A stretch of 64,000 bases of DNA from Muscardinus avellanarius (lineage: Eukaryota > Chordata > Mammalia > Rodentia > Gliridae), in contig OY726571.1 in NCBI GenBank assembly GCA_963383645.1, positions 20,945,599 through 21,009,598 of the forward strand. Direction: 5' to 3'. Positions 1 to 11,104 of this stretch are shown in pieces. Numbering within the stretch: position 1 is the first letter of the stretch; each line of letters begins with the position of its first letter. The notes under the pieces were generated by a model. The model searched no databases. It was not told the origin of the DNA and saw only the letters and a program-made list of their open reading frames with translations. Made by a program: the position numbers and the translations under genes.

Positions 1-175
1 ATAATTTTTTTAAATTTATCTGTACCTTAAGTAGAAAGAAAATTTGTTTTAATAAAAGAACAATACTTGAATTGGAATAATCATTTCATAGTTCATAAGG
101 GCACATTTTTTTTCCTTTTTGAGAGCCAGATTCTTTGCTCCTTATGCAATCTGTACACTGAAGAAAAGAAAAAAA

Positions 176-472
176 GTATATAATACAATATGTATACTAC
201 ATATGTGATATAATATATTATATATTTATATATAAGTATATGTATATAAGTATGTGTATATATTATACTATACACTATATAAACTATATATGCTATACAC
301 TATATAGTATATATATATGTATATATAGTGTATATCATATACTATACACTTTTATATATGCTATATATACTATATGTTATACTATATGTAGTATATGCAC
401 ATATATGCTATATATATATGCATTATATATAAACATAGTCTCTCTATATGCATTATAAATAATATAAATTGC

Positions 473-507
<35 letters not shown>

Positions 508-510
508 TAC
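176..510. repeat. TA-rich low-complexity tract with (TA)n
   Basis: About 330 bases consist almost only of TA, TATG and CTATA steps, ending in a pure TA run near 476-506. Short ORFs here are by-products of the low complexity. Such tracts can extrude cruciforms and vary in length between individuals. Confidence 0.9.
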
Positions 511-1002
511 ACTAGATTTTGACTTTATGAATACATAGAAATCCATCTTAATTATTTTTAATATATTGCTTATTGTTTCTATCTCATTTATATTTGTGTC
601 TTTGTACTTACTCATGCCTACTAATGTATAGTTATTCTAATAAGCATATAAGAAAAATATTTTATTTGGAAAGACAAATGTTAAGTAACATGGCCCCAGA
701 TACATAATTTACAACAGAAATCATATGCAATGCCCTAAAACATACCTATGTAAACTATAGTGAGGATGGTAAAACTATTAAAGAATCAGCAGAAATTCCT
801 ACTATATGCAAAACGTAATGAGACCAGATTGCCATTCACAGTCCATAAATAATTTTGGTTTCTTATAACTAAATTGGAAACCTTCCCTTTTCCCCCATAT
901 TCTGTCTTATATTTAAGATATGCAAAATCTCTGCCAGAAACAAAATAAAATAGTCTTTCTTCTACTGTGTTTATATCACTATTTTTAGGAACATATGTAT
1001 AT
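511..1002. other. Unassigned AT-rich sequence
   Basis: I recognise no gene, repeat family or structured RNA here. Short runs of A and T are the only visible feature. Confidence 0.5.

Positions 1003-1045
<43 letters not shown>
1003..1045 (+). repeat. (TG)n microsatellite
   Basis: About 21 uninterrupted TG units. It lies in unassigned sequence and is not joined to a recognisable SINE tail, unlike several other TG/CA tracts in the window. Confidence 0.95.
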
Positions 1046-1047
<2 letters not shown>

Positions 1048-1248
1048 TTTACTAATATAAAACCATGAAATTTGGCGTGGAACATATTTGGACATGAACA
1101 AATACAGCCATTTGCTTTGACAAGGTTATAATGTTAAAGATCAGTTTTCACCTGTGTTCACCCTGAACCTGAACATACATCAATGAAATTACTTTAAAAA
1201 AATCATCATTTATCCTTATCCTATATGACTCATAAAATAATATTGTAT

Positions 1249-1628
1249 TGTGGAAGCAGAGGAGACTACATTTTGCCCCCCCCCTTGACTCCATTTTGTC
1301 TCCTCCCCTCCTGTTGTAAACTGCTGATCTAAAAGTTTAACCTTGTATTTTGCAGGAGGACCACTCCCCTGCCCTATGTTAATGGTTTATCTCATACCTG
1401 AAATTCCTGTGTCCCACTCCTCCACTAGCTGACCTTGGGTGGAGCCAGACCCCCCCACACACACACATCTGACACACTAACTTGCAAGTTTCCGCTTCTG
1501 TAACAGGCTTGCCTACCTGTCTGATTTTAGACTGAGGGCTGCACCACTGGTCAGCTAATAAAGGCTTCAATTGGCACATTTCCCTTGGACTCTGAGTCTC
1601 TCATTTCTCAACCACTCTGCACACAACA
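1249..1628 (+). mobile_element. Solo LTR, class I (gammaretrovirus-like) ERV, 380 bp
   Basis: The element begins with TG (TGTGGAAGC) and ends with CA (CACAACA). It is flanked on both sides by the same 4 bases, GTAT (1245-1248 and 1629-1632). A 4-bp target duplication is typical of gammaretroviral integrases. A polyadenylation signal AATAAA lies at 1557-1562, about 70 bases before the 3' end, which supports plus-strand orientation. No internal retroviral sequence remains, so it is a solo LTR left by LTR-LTR recombination. A C-run near 1277 and a CA run near 1460 are internal slippage tracts. The 66-codon minus-strand ORF inside it is not a gene. Confidence 0.8.
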
Positions 1629-1632
1629 GTAT

Positions 1633-4235
1633 CCTCACTGTCCTCACTCTCAACTGATTTTCTTCTAAATCATTTTTCAGAGTGCAATGGTATGTGAATA
1701 CTTTTTTCTTTGACAAAATTTTTCCTGGATAAAAAATGTCATATTCATTTTTTAAATTATTGAAACAATGAGTTAGTTAGTCAAAAGATCTTCTATGAAG
1801 TCCCTCATCTGATTATTTTCACTGGCTTTCTCTTTCCATTTTTCTCAACCCTAAGGTAACAAGTTCAAATTTATCTGAAAGCTCACAAATACTTTTTTTT
1901 CTCTTCTTTTTTTTTTTCTCTGAGCCATGGGCTTTGCTTCTGAGAGTAAGTTTCATTGGGGATTTACAAGATCAGCCTCTGAAAGATCTTTTCCACCCTC
2001 CTGTATTTTTTCTGTAGCATTATTCTATTTTTATTTTCAATCTTTCTGCTTGGGCTGACTTTGGCAGCACTTATACATAATTTGGACTTTGTGAATTTTC
2101 TCCCATCTTCGAGTTTTCTGAAAATTTAACTTGTATAGTTGTTAATGTCTTGTTGCTATTGTTGGTGCTCATTTTGCTGCAGTCTATTTCTAAGAATGGT
2201 AATGACGAATATATGTTTTTGTTCCTCTATATTCTCAAGAACCAGATCCTTGCTGTTCTTGACTAAAGAACTCAAAGCAGCACTACCTGAAACCTGGGCT
2301 GGCTGAATTCTGTCTGGATATTGTGTCTCAGGATTTTTTTATCTTTCCACTTGAGCATGCTTTTCTGTAAGAAGTCCTGTTCTGGTGCTTGGGACATATT
2401 AGGACCTCCCAGACTTTCTCTTTCTCTCATTTCAGGTGCCCTCTTGTCCTCTGTTTTACATGTAAAGTTTACCAGATACCTCCAGGAGCAAAGGAACCTG
2501 GTAAAGTAGTGCTCTTGTAAGGTCCTAGGAGATTGGGTCTCAAAAAAAAAAAAAAAAAAAAATGGTGCTGATGATGCACTTCTTCAAGTGAAACATGGAA
2601 TGAGTTCAAGATTCTAACTGACAAACAATTTAACACTGGTACTTGAATCTGAATTATGTGTGTTTCCCAGCCATAGTGCCACCTCTGCTCTTTAGCACCA
2701 CAGGGTGGCAGGGGTGGAGACAGGTGCCTCCACTTGGTCATTCACCCCTCTGGTGACTCCAATCCACAAGTGAAGCAACAGGGATGACCACATCTATGCT
2801 GTCCAAGGGCTTTGTAACCATTGTTCCAATACACTAATGGGCCCTTCCTGTCAATATCCTTTTTCCTTCTAATCAATATGGTGATATCAAACTCTCCCAG
2901 TTTCATTTAAATTTGTGACAAATAAGAGATGGATATTCTATATCTAATGAAACTACTTTGTTCTCTCCAACAGCCTGCCCTTCATTTATCCTCACCTAAT
3001 GGTAGTCTGTGGAAACACAAGGATACTGTCAGTGTTAAAGAAAATCATATTCTGCTAATGCATTGATTCTGGCTTAAAAATATCAAAAAGGGTTTAATTA
3101 GCAAAAGTGTTATTCTATGTTTATACAAGTCAGTTCTGAATGGTAATTTGACAGGAAAATAAATAGTTGTCCAAATTTGTCTTCAAACACTAGGTAAGAC
3201 TTGTACTGGTGATCATCATCAACAAAGCAAACAGCCACCTTTGAGAAAGTTATTTGAAGCCAGTTTTCACTTGTGGCATGATTGATGGTGCAGCTTCCTT
3301 TGTAATTACAGGACCAGCATTAAATAGATGGTATTAGGGAACTGAAGATAAAAAAAAAATCTATTTTGTTACAAGGCAATATAAAGCGATGGTAGTATTA
3401 GTAATAACAGCATTGCTGCCTTGTTCTCATAGTAGGAGATATAAAATTAGTTGTAAATGACACATTTCAAATAAAATGTATGAGGAGATGGGCCTTGAGT
3501 CTTGAACAGAAAGAGTTGAATTCCTTTCTTTTCAGAGAGGATTTATGAAGATACTTCACGTGCACTGAATGAGGAATAAACAAATATGTAATTTATTCTG
3601 TACATATTATTCTAAATACCCCTCATCAGTTCACTTTACATTCACACTGACTTACAAATTTTATAATGCATATTTAATCATATTTTTGTATAGAGAAGGA
3701 AGACACAAAAACATATGTGGATGTCCCTGAATATTCTAAAGGTTGCCTTAAACAGAATTATCTCTCATTTCTGCTCTCATCTACCACTATGTACCCATAT
3801 TTAAATCAGTTGTACTGAATTTTCAAGAAAATAGATGGGCAATAGTCAATGTGTGTAGGTAATAATGTGATTACAGAGTCAGGTGATTGGTATTAGAAAT
3901 GTATTATGGTTCTGGTCAGGTTGGATTTGGAAATAGTGTGCCATTTAGAAGATGATTAAGGTACTTAAGAAAGAAGTACACATAACAGAACTTGGAACAC
4001 TTACAGGGTTACAAGAAGGTTGGTATTTTAATTTTATGTGTCCTTATGAGGAGGAGAAAAGTTTTCTGCAAATAGAGGCTGGCATAAGAGGACACCTTGC
4101 CGAACCCCTACCATAAAGTAAGTCATTGTATCATTTCAATTAGTAATTCTACTAAATTATTATCTGAAGACCCTATATCCTTCCATAGATAAAAGCTTTA
4201 AGTGGACAAACTGTGGTACATAGATATTTCCAAAG
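1633..4235. other. Unassigned, apparently unique sequence
   Basis: I see no coding exon with splice context and no repeat family I can name. A run of about 21 A at 2540-2560 could be the tail of an old retroposed sequence, but its body is not recognisable. The ORFs here are short and of no evident family. Confidence 0.5.
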
Positions 4236-4448
4236 GAAGCCAGGCATGGTGGTGCATGCCTTTAATCCCAGTACTTGGGAGGCGAAAACAGGAGGATCTG
4301 GGTTCTTGGCCAGTCTCATCAACTGAGTGAGGCCCTTGGCAACTTGTTGAGAACCTGTTTCAAAATAAAGAATAAAAATATAGGTTAGGGGTGTAGCTCA
4401 GAAGTAGAATGCCCTTAGGTTCAATCCCAGGCACTAAACACACACAAA
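4236..4448 (+). mobile_element. B1-ID heterodimer SINE, older type
   Basis: The left half starts GCCAGGCATGGTGGTGCATG and carries the B1/7SL head; the right half reads like an ID element (GTAGCTCAGAAGTAGAATG, then a TTCAATCCC B-box). An imperfect target duplication (AGATATTTCCAAAG versus AGATATTTTTCAAAAG) flanks it. The linker keeps the older CTCAGCAACT-like segment. Confidence 0.85.
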
Positions 4449-4637
4449 AGATATTTTTCAAAAGAGTCTTTTCAAGTCAAACAATAGCTACAATTTTTTA
4501 AAAAATAACTAAATCAAAATATATGGTTTAAAGAAATCAGATGTTACTTAATTAAATTTATCATTAACCCAAATCAAAATCAATAATTCAGTTAGAGTAC
4601 CAAGTGATTATTCTGATAGAAAAATTGATATGTGATA

Positions 4638-4878
4638 TTTTTATTTTATTTTATTTTATTTTATTTTATTTTATTTTTGTGGGTCTGGGGATGAAACCCA
4701 GGGTCATTCAACCTCCGAACTACACCTCCTGCCCTATTTTTTATTCTTTATTTTGAAACAGGATCTCACTGAGTTGCAAAGGGCCTCACTAAGTAGCTGA
4801 GGCTGGCCGCAAATCATGATCCTCCAGTCTCATCCTCCCAAATACTGTGATTACAAGCATGCACCACCACGCCCAGCT
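4638..4878 (-). mobile_element. B1-ID SINE, antisense, with (ATTTT)n tail
   Basis: It reads antisense: an expanded (ATTTT)n tail at 4638-4676, then GGGGATGAAACCCAGGG from the ID half, then the B1 half ending CACCACGCCCAGCTC. It lies just upstream of the L1 insertion point. Confidence 0.88.
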
Positions 4879-4944
4879 CAGTTTATATATTTAATGATAG
4901 TTTATTTAAATCCCTGATAGTACTTCAACATCATTAAGGCAATA

Positions 4945-7900
4945 TACTGTAAACCCAAAGCCAACATTATATTGAATGGGGAAAAACTGCAAGAATTTCC
5001 TCTAAAGTCAGGAACAAGACAAGGATGCCCACTATCACCACTCCTTTTCAATATAGTCCTTGAGAATCTTGCTGCAGCAATAAGACAAGAGAAGGAAATA
5101 AACGGAATTTGCCGAGATTACTTCCTTCTCCTCGGCATCTGCATGAAGATAATTTCCCATGCAGGAAATTGGCTGGCTTAAAGTAAGGAAAGCCCCGAGG
5201 GGAAGTGTTGTCTCTGGCCAAAGTACTCCCCCACTCTTAGATATTCTTTCATAACTATTATTCTTTTGGTAATGATTCTTTTAACTTTCCACACGAATTA
5301 CTCCGGTGATGTAAGATTAGGACTGTGAGAGAAACTGAGTCCGTGAAAAATAGATTTTCTAGTAATTTGTCTAAGCCTCTAAACGCCCTCAGCTTTGCTC
5401 AAATGGTAATAAAATCTAGTCAGAATTCAGATACTGTGGAAGCATTCCTGCTACAGCAATTAACAAATGCAGAATTCCTCCCTATCTCTGACCTTCATTC
5501 TAATCATTACAATAGAGCCAAGGGCTAGGAGGAATCTTGACCTTTGCACCTAGTGATAGCACTGCCTGGAGACAGGGCAACACCACCTGGTTAAAATAGT
5601 TACGACAGAACAAAAGACATATAATAAAAACTTCATGTTGTTTTTTGGGCCCTGTCTACTAAAATATATCTTAAGTGTTTAATAGGGTGAAGCGTTCAGA
5701 CAGCAGATGGTATTGCAGACAAAATCCAGCAGACATTCATCAAAATCCTCTAAATCATCATAAATGTACACAGATTTCCCTACGCCAACTACATGTATGA
5801 AAGGTGGAATCTCCGTCATCGTCCCAATTCAGCTCAAAGGAGGTTGCTAGATACAGAAGGAAATTGGACTAAGCCCTAGGAATAAAAGATTCCGAAAGGG
5901 TTAAAGAAAACTCTTAAAAACTGAATTCTTCAAGTGATTTTGGGTGTGACTTTTGTTCCTCTGGAATTTGCCCACTAAAAGCCTCTGCAGCTGCAAGGCA
6001 AGGCCAAAGGGGCTGACTTGAAGCACAAGACCCACCTGCAGTGTCATGGAACTGATTTCAATCACAAAGACCTGTGATGTCACAGGCCTTACTTTTGTCT
6101 TGTTCAGGGTTGGTGATTTACATGTATATCTCACTATTGTATTTTGGGTGTTTGCACTTTTCTACTAGGGAATCGTGGGGAAATGGGGAAATAAAAACAA
6201 TCTTGTGTCTAGAATAAAGTAGTCGATTGCACAAGAAGCATTGGTCCAGGTCAGATTCTTTCCCGGAGAGGAATCTCCACATTTAGTGCTGTGAATAGGA
6301 ACTTAAAGGAGTTTATTTCATAAAAGGGAAAGAATTGCTGCAGATAAGTGGCTGCAGAACTACACCTAAACCTTTGTCCACCTTTCTGAGATAATTCAGT
6401 CCCAAACAGACTCAGCGGCCATCCCGATTGAGCCAGTCTGTCGCAGGAATTCACATAGGAAGAGAGGAATTAAAATTATCCTTATTCGCAGCTGACATGA
6501 TCCTTTATCTGGAAGACCCAAAGAACTCAACCAAAAGACTTCTGGAGCTGATTGACAAATTCAGCAAAGTCGCAGGTTACAAAATCAACCTAAAGAAATC
6601 AGTGGCCTTTCTTTATGCCAACAATGAATCCACAATGAAAGAAACAAACAAACAAAAAAAACCAATTCCATTCACTATAACCTCAAAACCAATAAAATAC
6701 CGAGGAATAAACCTAACCCAAGATGTAAAAGACCTCTACAACAAAAACTATAAAATATTAAAGAAAGAAATTGAAAAAGACCTTGGAAGATGGAAAGATC
6801 TCTCGTGCTCATGGATAGGCAGAATAAATATCATCAAAATGGCCATTCTGCCAAAACTGATCTATAGATTCAATGCAATTCCCATTAAAATACCAGCGAC
6901 ATTCTTCAGAGACCTAGAAAAATCAATCACGGACTTTATATGGAGAAAGAAAAGACCCAGAATAGCCAAAGCAATTCTCAGCAATAAGAAACATGCAGGA
7001 GGTAATCCCAGACTTCAAATTATACTATAGAGCAATAGTAGTAAAAACAGCATGGTACTAGCACAATAACAGATATACTGACCAGTGGATTAGAATAGAA
7101 GATACAGAAACAAATCCACACATCTTTAGTCAATTAATCTTTGACAAAGGGGCCAAACTCATACTGTGGAGAAAAGACAGCCTTTTCAACAAATGGTGCT
7201 GGGAGAACTGGCTATCCATTTGTAAAAAGATGAATCTAAACCCCTATATCTCACCATGTACAGGAATCAACTCAAGATGGATCAGAGACTTAGAAATTAG
7301 ACCTGAGACTGTGAAGATAGTAGAGGAGAGTATAGGTTCAACATTACAACATATTGGCACAGGCAGTAACTTTCTCAACAAAACCCCCAAAGCTCAGGAA
7401 ATTAAAGCAAGAATTAACATGTGGGATAACATCAAACTTAAAAGTTTCTTCTCATCAAAGGAAACCATCAACAACTTAAAGAAGAAGCCTACAGAATGGG
7501 AAAAGATCTTTACTAGCCACCACTCTGATAGGGGACTAATATCCAGAATATACAAAGAGCTCAAAAGTCTCTACACTAGCAAAGCAAACAACCCAATCAA
7601 GAAATGGGCAAATGAACTAAATAGACACTTCACAAAAGAAGAGATACAAAGGGCCAATAGATACATGAAAAGATGCTCTACATAACTGGCCATCAGGGAG
7701 ATGCAAATCAAAACTACATTGAGATTCCATCTAACCCCAGTCAGAGTGGCAAGCATAAAGAAATCAAACAACAACAAATGCTGGCGAGGATGTGGGGAAA
7801 GAGGAACTCTTTTACACTGTTGGTGGGAATGCAAACTAGTTCAACCACTATGGAGATCTGTGTGGAGATTCCTAAGAAAGCTAGTAATAGATCCACCATA

Positions 7901-8132
7901 CGATCCAGCTCTACCACTCCTGGGTATTTTTCCAAAGGGGTTGAAAACAGAGAACTACAGCAACATATGCATACCTATGTTCATAGCAGCACAATTTCTA
8001 ATAGCCAAAATATGGAACCAATTCAGGTCCCCATCAACAGATGAATGGATTGCAAAACTCTGGGAAATACACACAATGGAATTCTACTCAGCCATAAAGA
8101 AGAACAAAATCATACCTTTTGCAAGAAGATGA
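4945..8132 (+). pseudogene. L1 ORF2 (reverse transcriptase) remnant, interrupted
   Basis: ORF2 of L1 encodes an endonuclease/reverse transcriptase that copies L1 RNA at the target site. Here only the reverse transcriptase and C-terminal part remain. The first piece (4945-5109) has the RT motif [14 protein letters not shown]. The second (from 6446) carries the region of the catalytic FADD box, but here it reads FAADM, so one catalytic aspartate is lost. The C-terminal part (7701-8132) keeps the Cys-rich C-X3-C-X8-C-X3-C type stretch. An LTR insertion separates the two RT pieces, and further stops and frameshifts occur near 7030, 7200 and 7685. The open frame at 6428-7030 starts on an ATG supplied by the LTR, so its first six residues are not L1. 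Confidence 0.93.
5110..6445 (+). mobile_element. Long solo LTR (1336 bp) with 6-bp target duplication
   Basis: The insert begins TG and ends CA, and is flanked by GGAATT on both sides (5104-5109 and 6446-6451). Taking it out restores continuous L1 sequence. A 6-bp duplication is characteristic of class II (betaretrovirus/ERVK-like) integrases, and LTRs over 1 kb are known in that class. AATAAA occurs at 6213-6218, favouring plus orientation, but TG/CA ends are symmetric so this is not certain. The 5' end carries a 7-bp inverted repeat TGCCGAG/CTCGGCA (5110-5116, 5131-5137). I see no long ORF inside and no duplicate LTR, so it is a solo LTR of a family I cannot name. Confidence 0.85.
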
Positions 8133-8513
8133 AAAGTCTTGGAGAGCATTATGTTAAGCAAGACCAGCCAAGCACAGAAGGAGAAGGTACATATGTTTCC
8201 GCTAATATGCCCAAACTAGGGAATCCGGAGGATACCAGTGGTACTCTAGATAATGGAGGGGAAATACCAGCAAAGCTTGAATGGAAAGATAGAGGAGGAG
8301 GAAGGCTGAACTTGATTATGAGCGTCCACATCCGAATATATGTAAAATTATGAATATGACATGGTTACCAGGGACAATCATTGTTTTATTGCTGGGAGGG
8401 TGGAAGGGAAAACAGGGGTGGGAGGGGGGAGAGGGCATCAAGTATAGTTTAAATGTATACCATTTATGTTCAATAAAAATTTTTTAAAAAATAAATAATT
8501 AAATCCCTGATAG

Positions 8514-8733
8514 CCAGGCGTGGTGGCGCACACTTGTAATCCCCGTGCTTGGGAGACAGAGACAGGAGGATCGTGCAGGTTCGAAGCCAGCCACACTGGC
8601 TTAAGAGACCCTGTTTCCAAATTTCAAAAAGTATAAAAAATAGGTCTGGGAGTGTAGCCTGGAGGTAGAAGGGCTTCCAGGAACCCCAGTACCACCACAC
8701 AAAAATAAAATAAAATAAAAAATGAGAAATAAA
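8514..8733 (+). mobile_element. B1-ID SINE, younger type
   Basis: It starts GCCAGGCGTGGTGGCGCACA directly after the L1 target duplication and ends CCAGTACCACCACAC plus an A-rich tail. A degenerate third copy of the L1 site (AAATTCCTGATA near 8733) suggests the SINE used the same sequence as its own target. It has the short CTGGCTTAAGAGACCC linker of the young group. Confidence 0.93.
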
Positions 8734-9260
8734 TTCCTGATAACAAATACAGACTAATATACAGTGTATATTTATTTTAGACATTTAAGGGTAGTTTATT
8801 TAAACTCTTGATAACTTAACAAATATAGACTAATATAGTTAAAACTGTATTCTTATGATTCACAAAGTTACAGTAAGCAAACCATTATCAGTATAGCAAA
8901 ATGCGATGGAAAAAATAAAAATTGAATATGAAATTCAGAAAATCACTTATTATTTTGCATATACTGATACAAAAACATCATCTAAAGCTTAGATTAAAAT
9001 ATTATCAATTATTTTTTTGGATTATAAGTACAAGTGTGATTCATTTCATTTTGACTTGGAATTCATCCTTAAGTATTCTTTTTGACTTATACTTATCGGT
9101 GCATTATAATTATACATTTTAATGAGGCTCATAGTGTTAGGAACGTGTATGTAAAAAGCACTGGGTGATAGCCTCCATTATTTGTAACCATCATAAACAC
9201 ACTAATTACTTTATTCTAAAATCTCAAACTGCCATCATCATTTAGAGATGAGTTTATTTA
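8734..9260. other. Unassigned sequence with part of a local duplication
   Basis: Bases 8733-8846 contain two diverged copies of a block ending in ACAAATA-AGACTAATATA. A small stretch near 9083-9140 resembles an antisense L1 3' end, but it is too short to be sure. The rest I cannot assign. Confidence 0.5.
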
Positions 9261-9275
9261 AAATGTTTTCTTCTC

Positions 9276-9509
9276 GCCAGGCGTGGTGGCGCACGCTTGT
9301 AATCCCTGCCCTTGGGAGGCGGAGACAGGAGAATCGCGTGGGTTCGGAGCCGGCCCCTCGCTGGCTTAAGAGACCCTGTTTCCAAATAATAAAAAATAAA
9401 ATAGGTCTGGGAGCGTAGCCCGGAGGTAGAAGGCCTCCCAGGAACCCCAGCACCACCAAACAAAACAAAACAAAACAAAACAAAACAAAACAAAACAGCA
9501 ACAACAAAA
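9276..9509 (+). mobile_element. B1-ID SINE, younger type, (CAAAA)n tail
   Basis: Full-length copy with near-identical target duplications AAATGTTTTCTTCTC (9261-9275) and AATGTTTCTTCTC (ending 9523). The tail has become a (CAAAA)n microsatellite at about 9460-9497. Confidence 0.95.
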
Positions 9510-9721
9510 AAATGTTTCTTCTCTAGTTTAAGAGCAACAAGGTTTTCTCCTTGTAGTCTACTAACCAAAACAAAACAGCATTCAGAAAAATTTCACGGAC
9601 ATCTAAACTTGAAGTGAAAAGCATCAGCTTTAATGGACACTTAAAAAAATCCAAACTGAAGTTCTTTGATGTAGATGCTTTTCATGTTTTGAAATTATCA
9701 TTTACAAATTGTGTTGCAAGA

Positions 9722-9748
9722 GCCAGGCATGGTGGTGTAGGCCTTTTA
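9722..9748 (+). repeat. Tiny fragment of SINE 5' end
   Basis: Bases resembling GCCAGGCATGGTGGTGTAGG match the B1 head only. The rest of a SINE is absent, so this is either a severely truncated copy or a deletion remnant. Confidence 0.4.
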
Positions 9749-9749
9749 T

Positions 9750-10084
9750 TAGTAAATGTTAAATCATTTTATCCAATAAAATGGTTAGGATTATATACAT
9801 TTTCTCTCTTCCACTATGTATAATATAACAGTGTTACGACTCCAACGTAAAAATCAAGCTGATTAATTTTGACACCTGGTATTGAGTTTTTACTGTGAAG
9901 ACTTGGAAGTCCTGCAAGCAACTATGTCTACAGGTAGATATGACAAAGTAGATAGTGTAATGGATCTTTTGGCTTGAATGGTTTGCAAGCAATATTGTAG
10001 ACCAAAGCCACATTTAGCATATTATTGTATTCAATCAAAATAAGAATGATCTTCATTATAACTTGTGTTAAATTCATAGCCGAT
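9750..10084. other. Unassigned sequence
   Basis: Nothing recognisable on either strand. Confidence 0.5.
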
Positions 10085-10275
10085 AAGAGCTTTTACTAAG
10101 TGCTTTATTTTATATGCACTTTTAGGCTCATTTTATGGCCATTGCATTTAATCCTAAGAAATGTAGTGCATATTGTAATCTCTATTTTTACAGATAAGGA
10201 AACTAAAGTTTAATATTGTCACAAAAAGTGAACAAATCTCACAGATAACAAATGTCAGACTTAAGAGCTTATCTA
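10085..10275 (+). mobile_element. MIR SINE remnant
   Basis: The order of sub-motifs matches MIR: TACTAAGTGCTTTATTT, then CATTTAATCCT, then TTTTTACAGATAAGGAAACTAAAG, then a tail of TTAAGAGCTTATCT. MIRs are ancient tRNA-derived SINEs shared across mammals, so this stretch is old DNA orthologous in other species. Confidence 0.75.
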
Positions 10276-10643
10276 ACTCTAAAATATATTATCTTAGTCA
10301 TTGCTATAACTATTATAAAAGTCACTGGATTTAGAAAAAAATCAAATACTAGAGAAGGCATTATCACATCTCATAACAGGCATATGCATATTTTTATATA
10401 AGAAATGTATAAAACAGAGAATAGGACAAAACTAATTTTCAGAAACAAATAATATTTTAAGTAAATAAACTAAAATAAAGTCTACTCATAAATTAAGATG
10501 TACATTGGAGAGAATATAATATCCATGAATATTGTTAGAATTAAAATATTTAGAATGTACTAAAAAGGGAGAGATCATTAGGGTTTATGAAGCCATTATA
10601 ATATTAAATAAACACCATTATTCAAGATATTCTGTTAGGAAGA

Positions 10644-10646
<3 letters not shown>
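10276..10646. other. Unassigned AT-rich sequence
   Basis: No recognisable family or gene. Confidence 0.5.

Positions 10647-10691
<45 letters not shown>
10647..10691 (+). repeat. (TG)n microsatellite
   Basis: About 22 pure TG units in unassigned sequence. The overlapping 110-codon plus-strand ORF translates the repeat as alternating Cys-Val and is not a gene. Confidence 0.95.
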
Positions 10692-10692
<1 letters not shown>

Positions 10693-10865
10693 ATGTGGCA
10701 GGAGTACGGAGGTAGTCATGGTGAGGAATTACTTAGCTTTTATCAGACAAAAGATCCTTCATAAATATCCCATGGATAAAATGTATGATATTTCCTTATG
10801 GGCATTATTACATGATAGCTGTATTTTATTGGAGGCTGGTATTCATAATAACTACTCACCTTAAT

Positions 10866-10966
10866 GAAGACCCTGTTTCATAAAATAAAAAGACTAAAAA
10901 ATAGGACTGGTGGTATAGCTCCAGGTACATTGTCCCTGGGTACCATTGGCAGTACTGCAAAAAAAA
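10866..10966 (+). mobile_element. Partial SINE (3' half)
   Basis: Starts at GACCCTGTTTCA, the linker of the SINE, and continues through a degenerate ID half (TAGGACTGGTGGTATAGCTC) to an A-run. The B1 half is missing. Confidence 0.65.
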
Positions 10967-11039
10967 GTATCGAAAATTTATAGAATATCAACATCTCAGT
11001 TCAAAAGACTACTAGCATTTCTCTCCTCTCTCTTCTTTT

Positions 11040-11104
11040 GATGTTACTTTGGATTGAACCCAGGGACATTCTACCCCTGAGAAATACATCATAGAGCCAT
11101 TTTT
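11040..11104 (-). mobile_element. Partial SINE (ID half), antisense
   Basis: TGGATTGAACCCAGGGACATTCTACC is an antisense ID half. It abuts the 3' end of the following antisense L1. Confidence 0.6.

Larger units (their letters stand above)
4921..8498 (+). mobile_element. 5'-truncated L1 retrotransposon (split by an LTR)
   Basis: The L1 starts inside ORF2 and runs to a 3' end with AATAAA and an A-rich tail near 8471-8498. It is flanked by a 15-base target duplication TTAAATCCCTGATAG at 4906-4920 and 8499-8513, which defines both ends. Removing the nested LTR leaves about 2.2 kb of L1, so it is strongly 5'-truncated. A G-rich tract typical of rodent L1 3' UTRs lies near 8390-8435. The ORF2 frame is broken into several pieces, so the copy is dead. 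Confidence 0.95.

Noticed and set aside
786..1085. 99-codon minus-strand ORF with alternating His-Thr
   Set aside because: Driven by the TG microsatellite at 1003-1045.
4380..4440. tRNA-like A- and B-box in several places
   Set aside because: They belong to the ID half of the SINE and do not fold as a complete tRNA.
5110..6445. Accessory gene in the long LTR, as in MMTV
   Set aside because: Longest ORFs are 60-77 codons on either strand and show no matching features.
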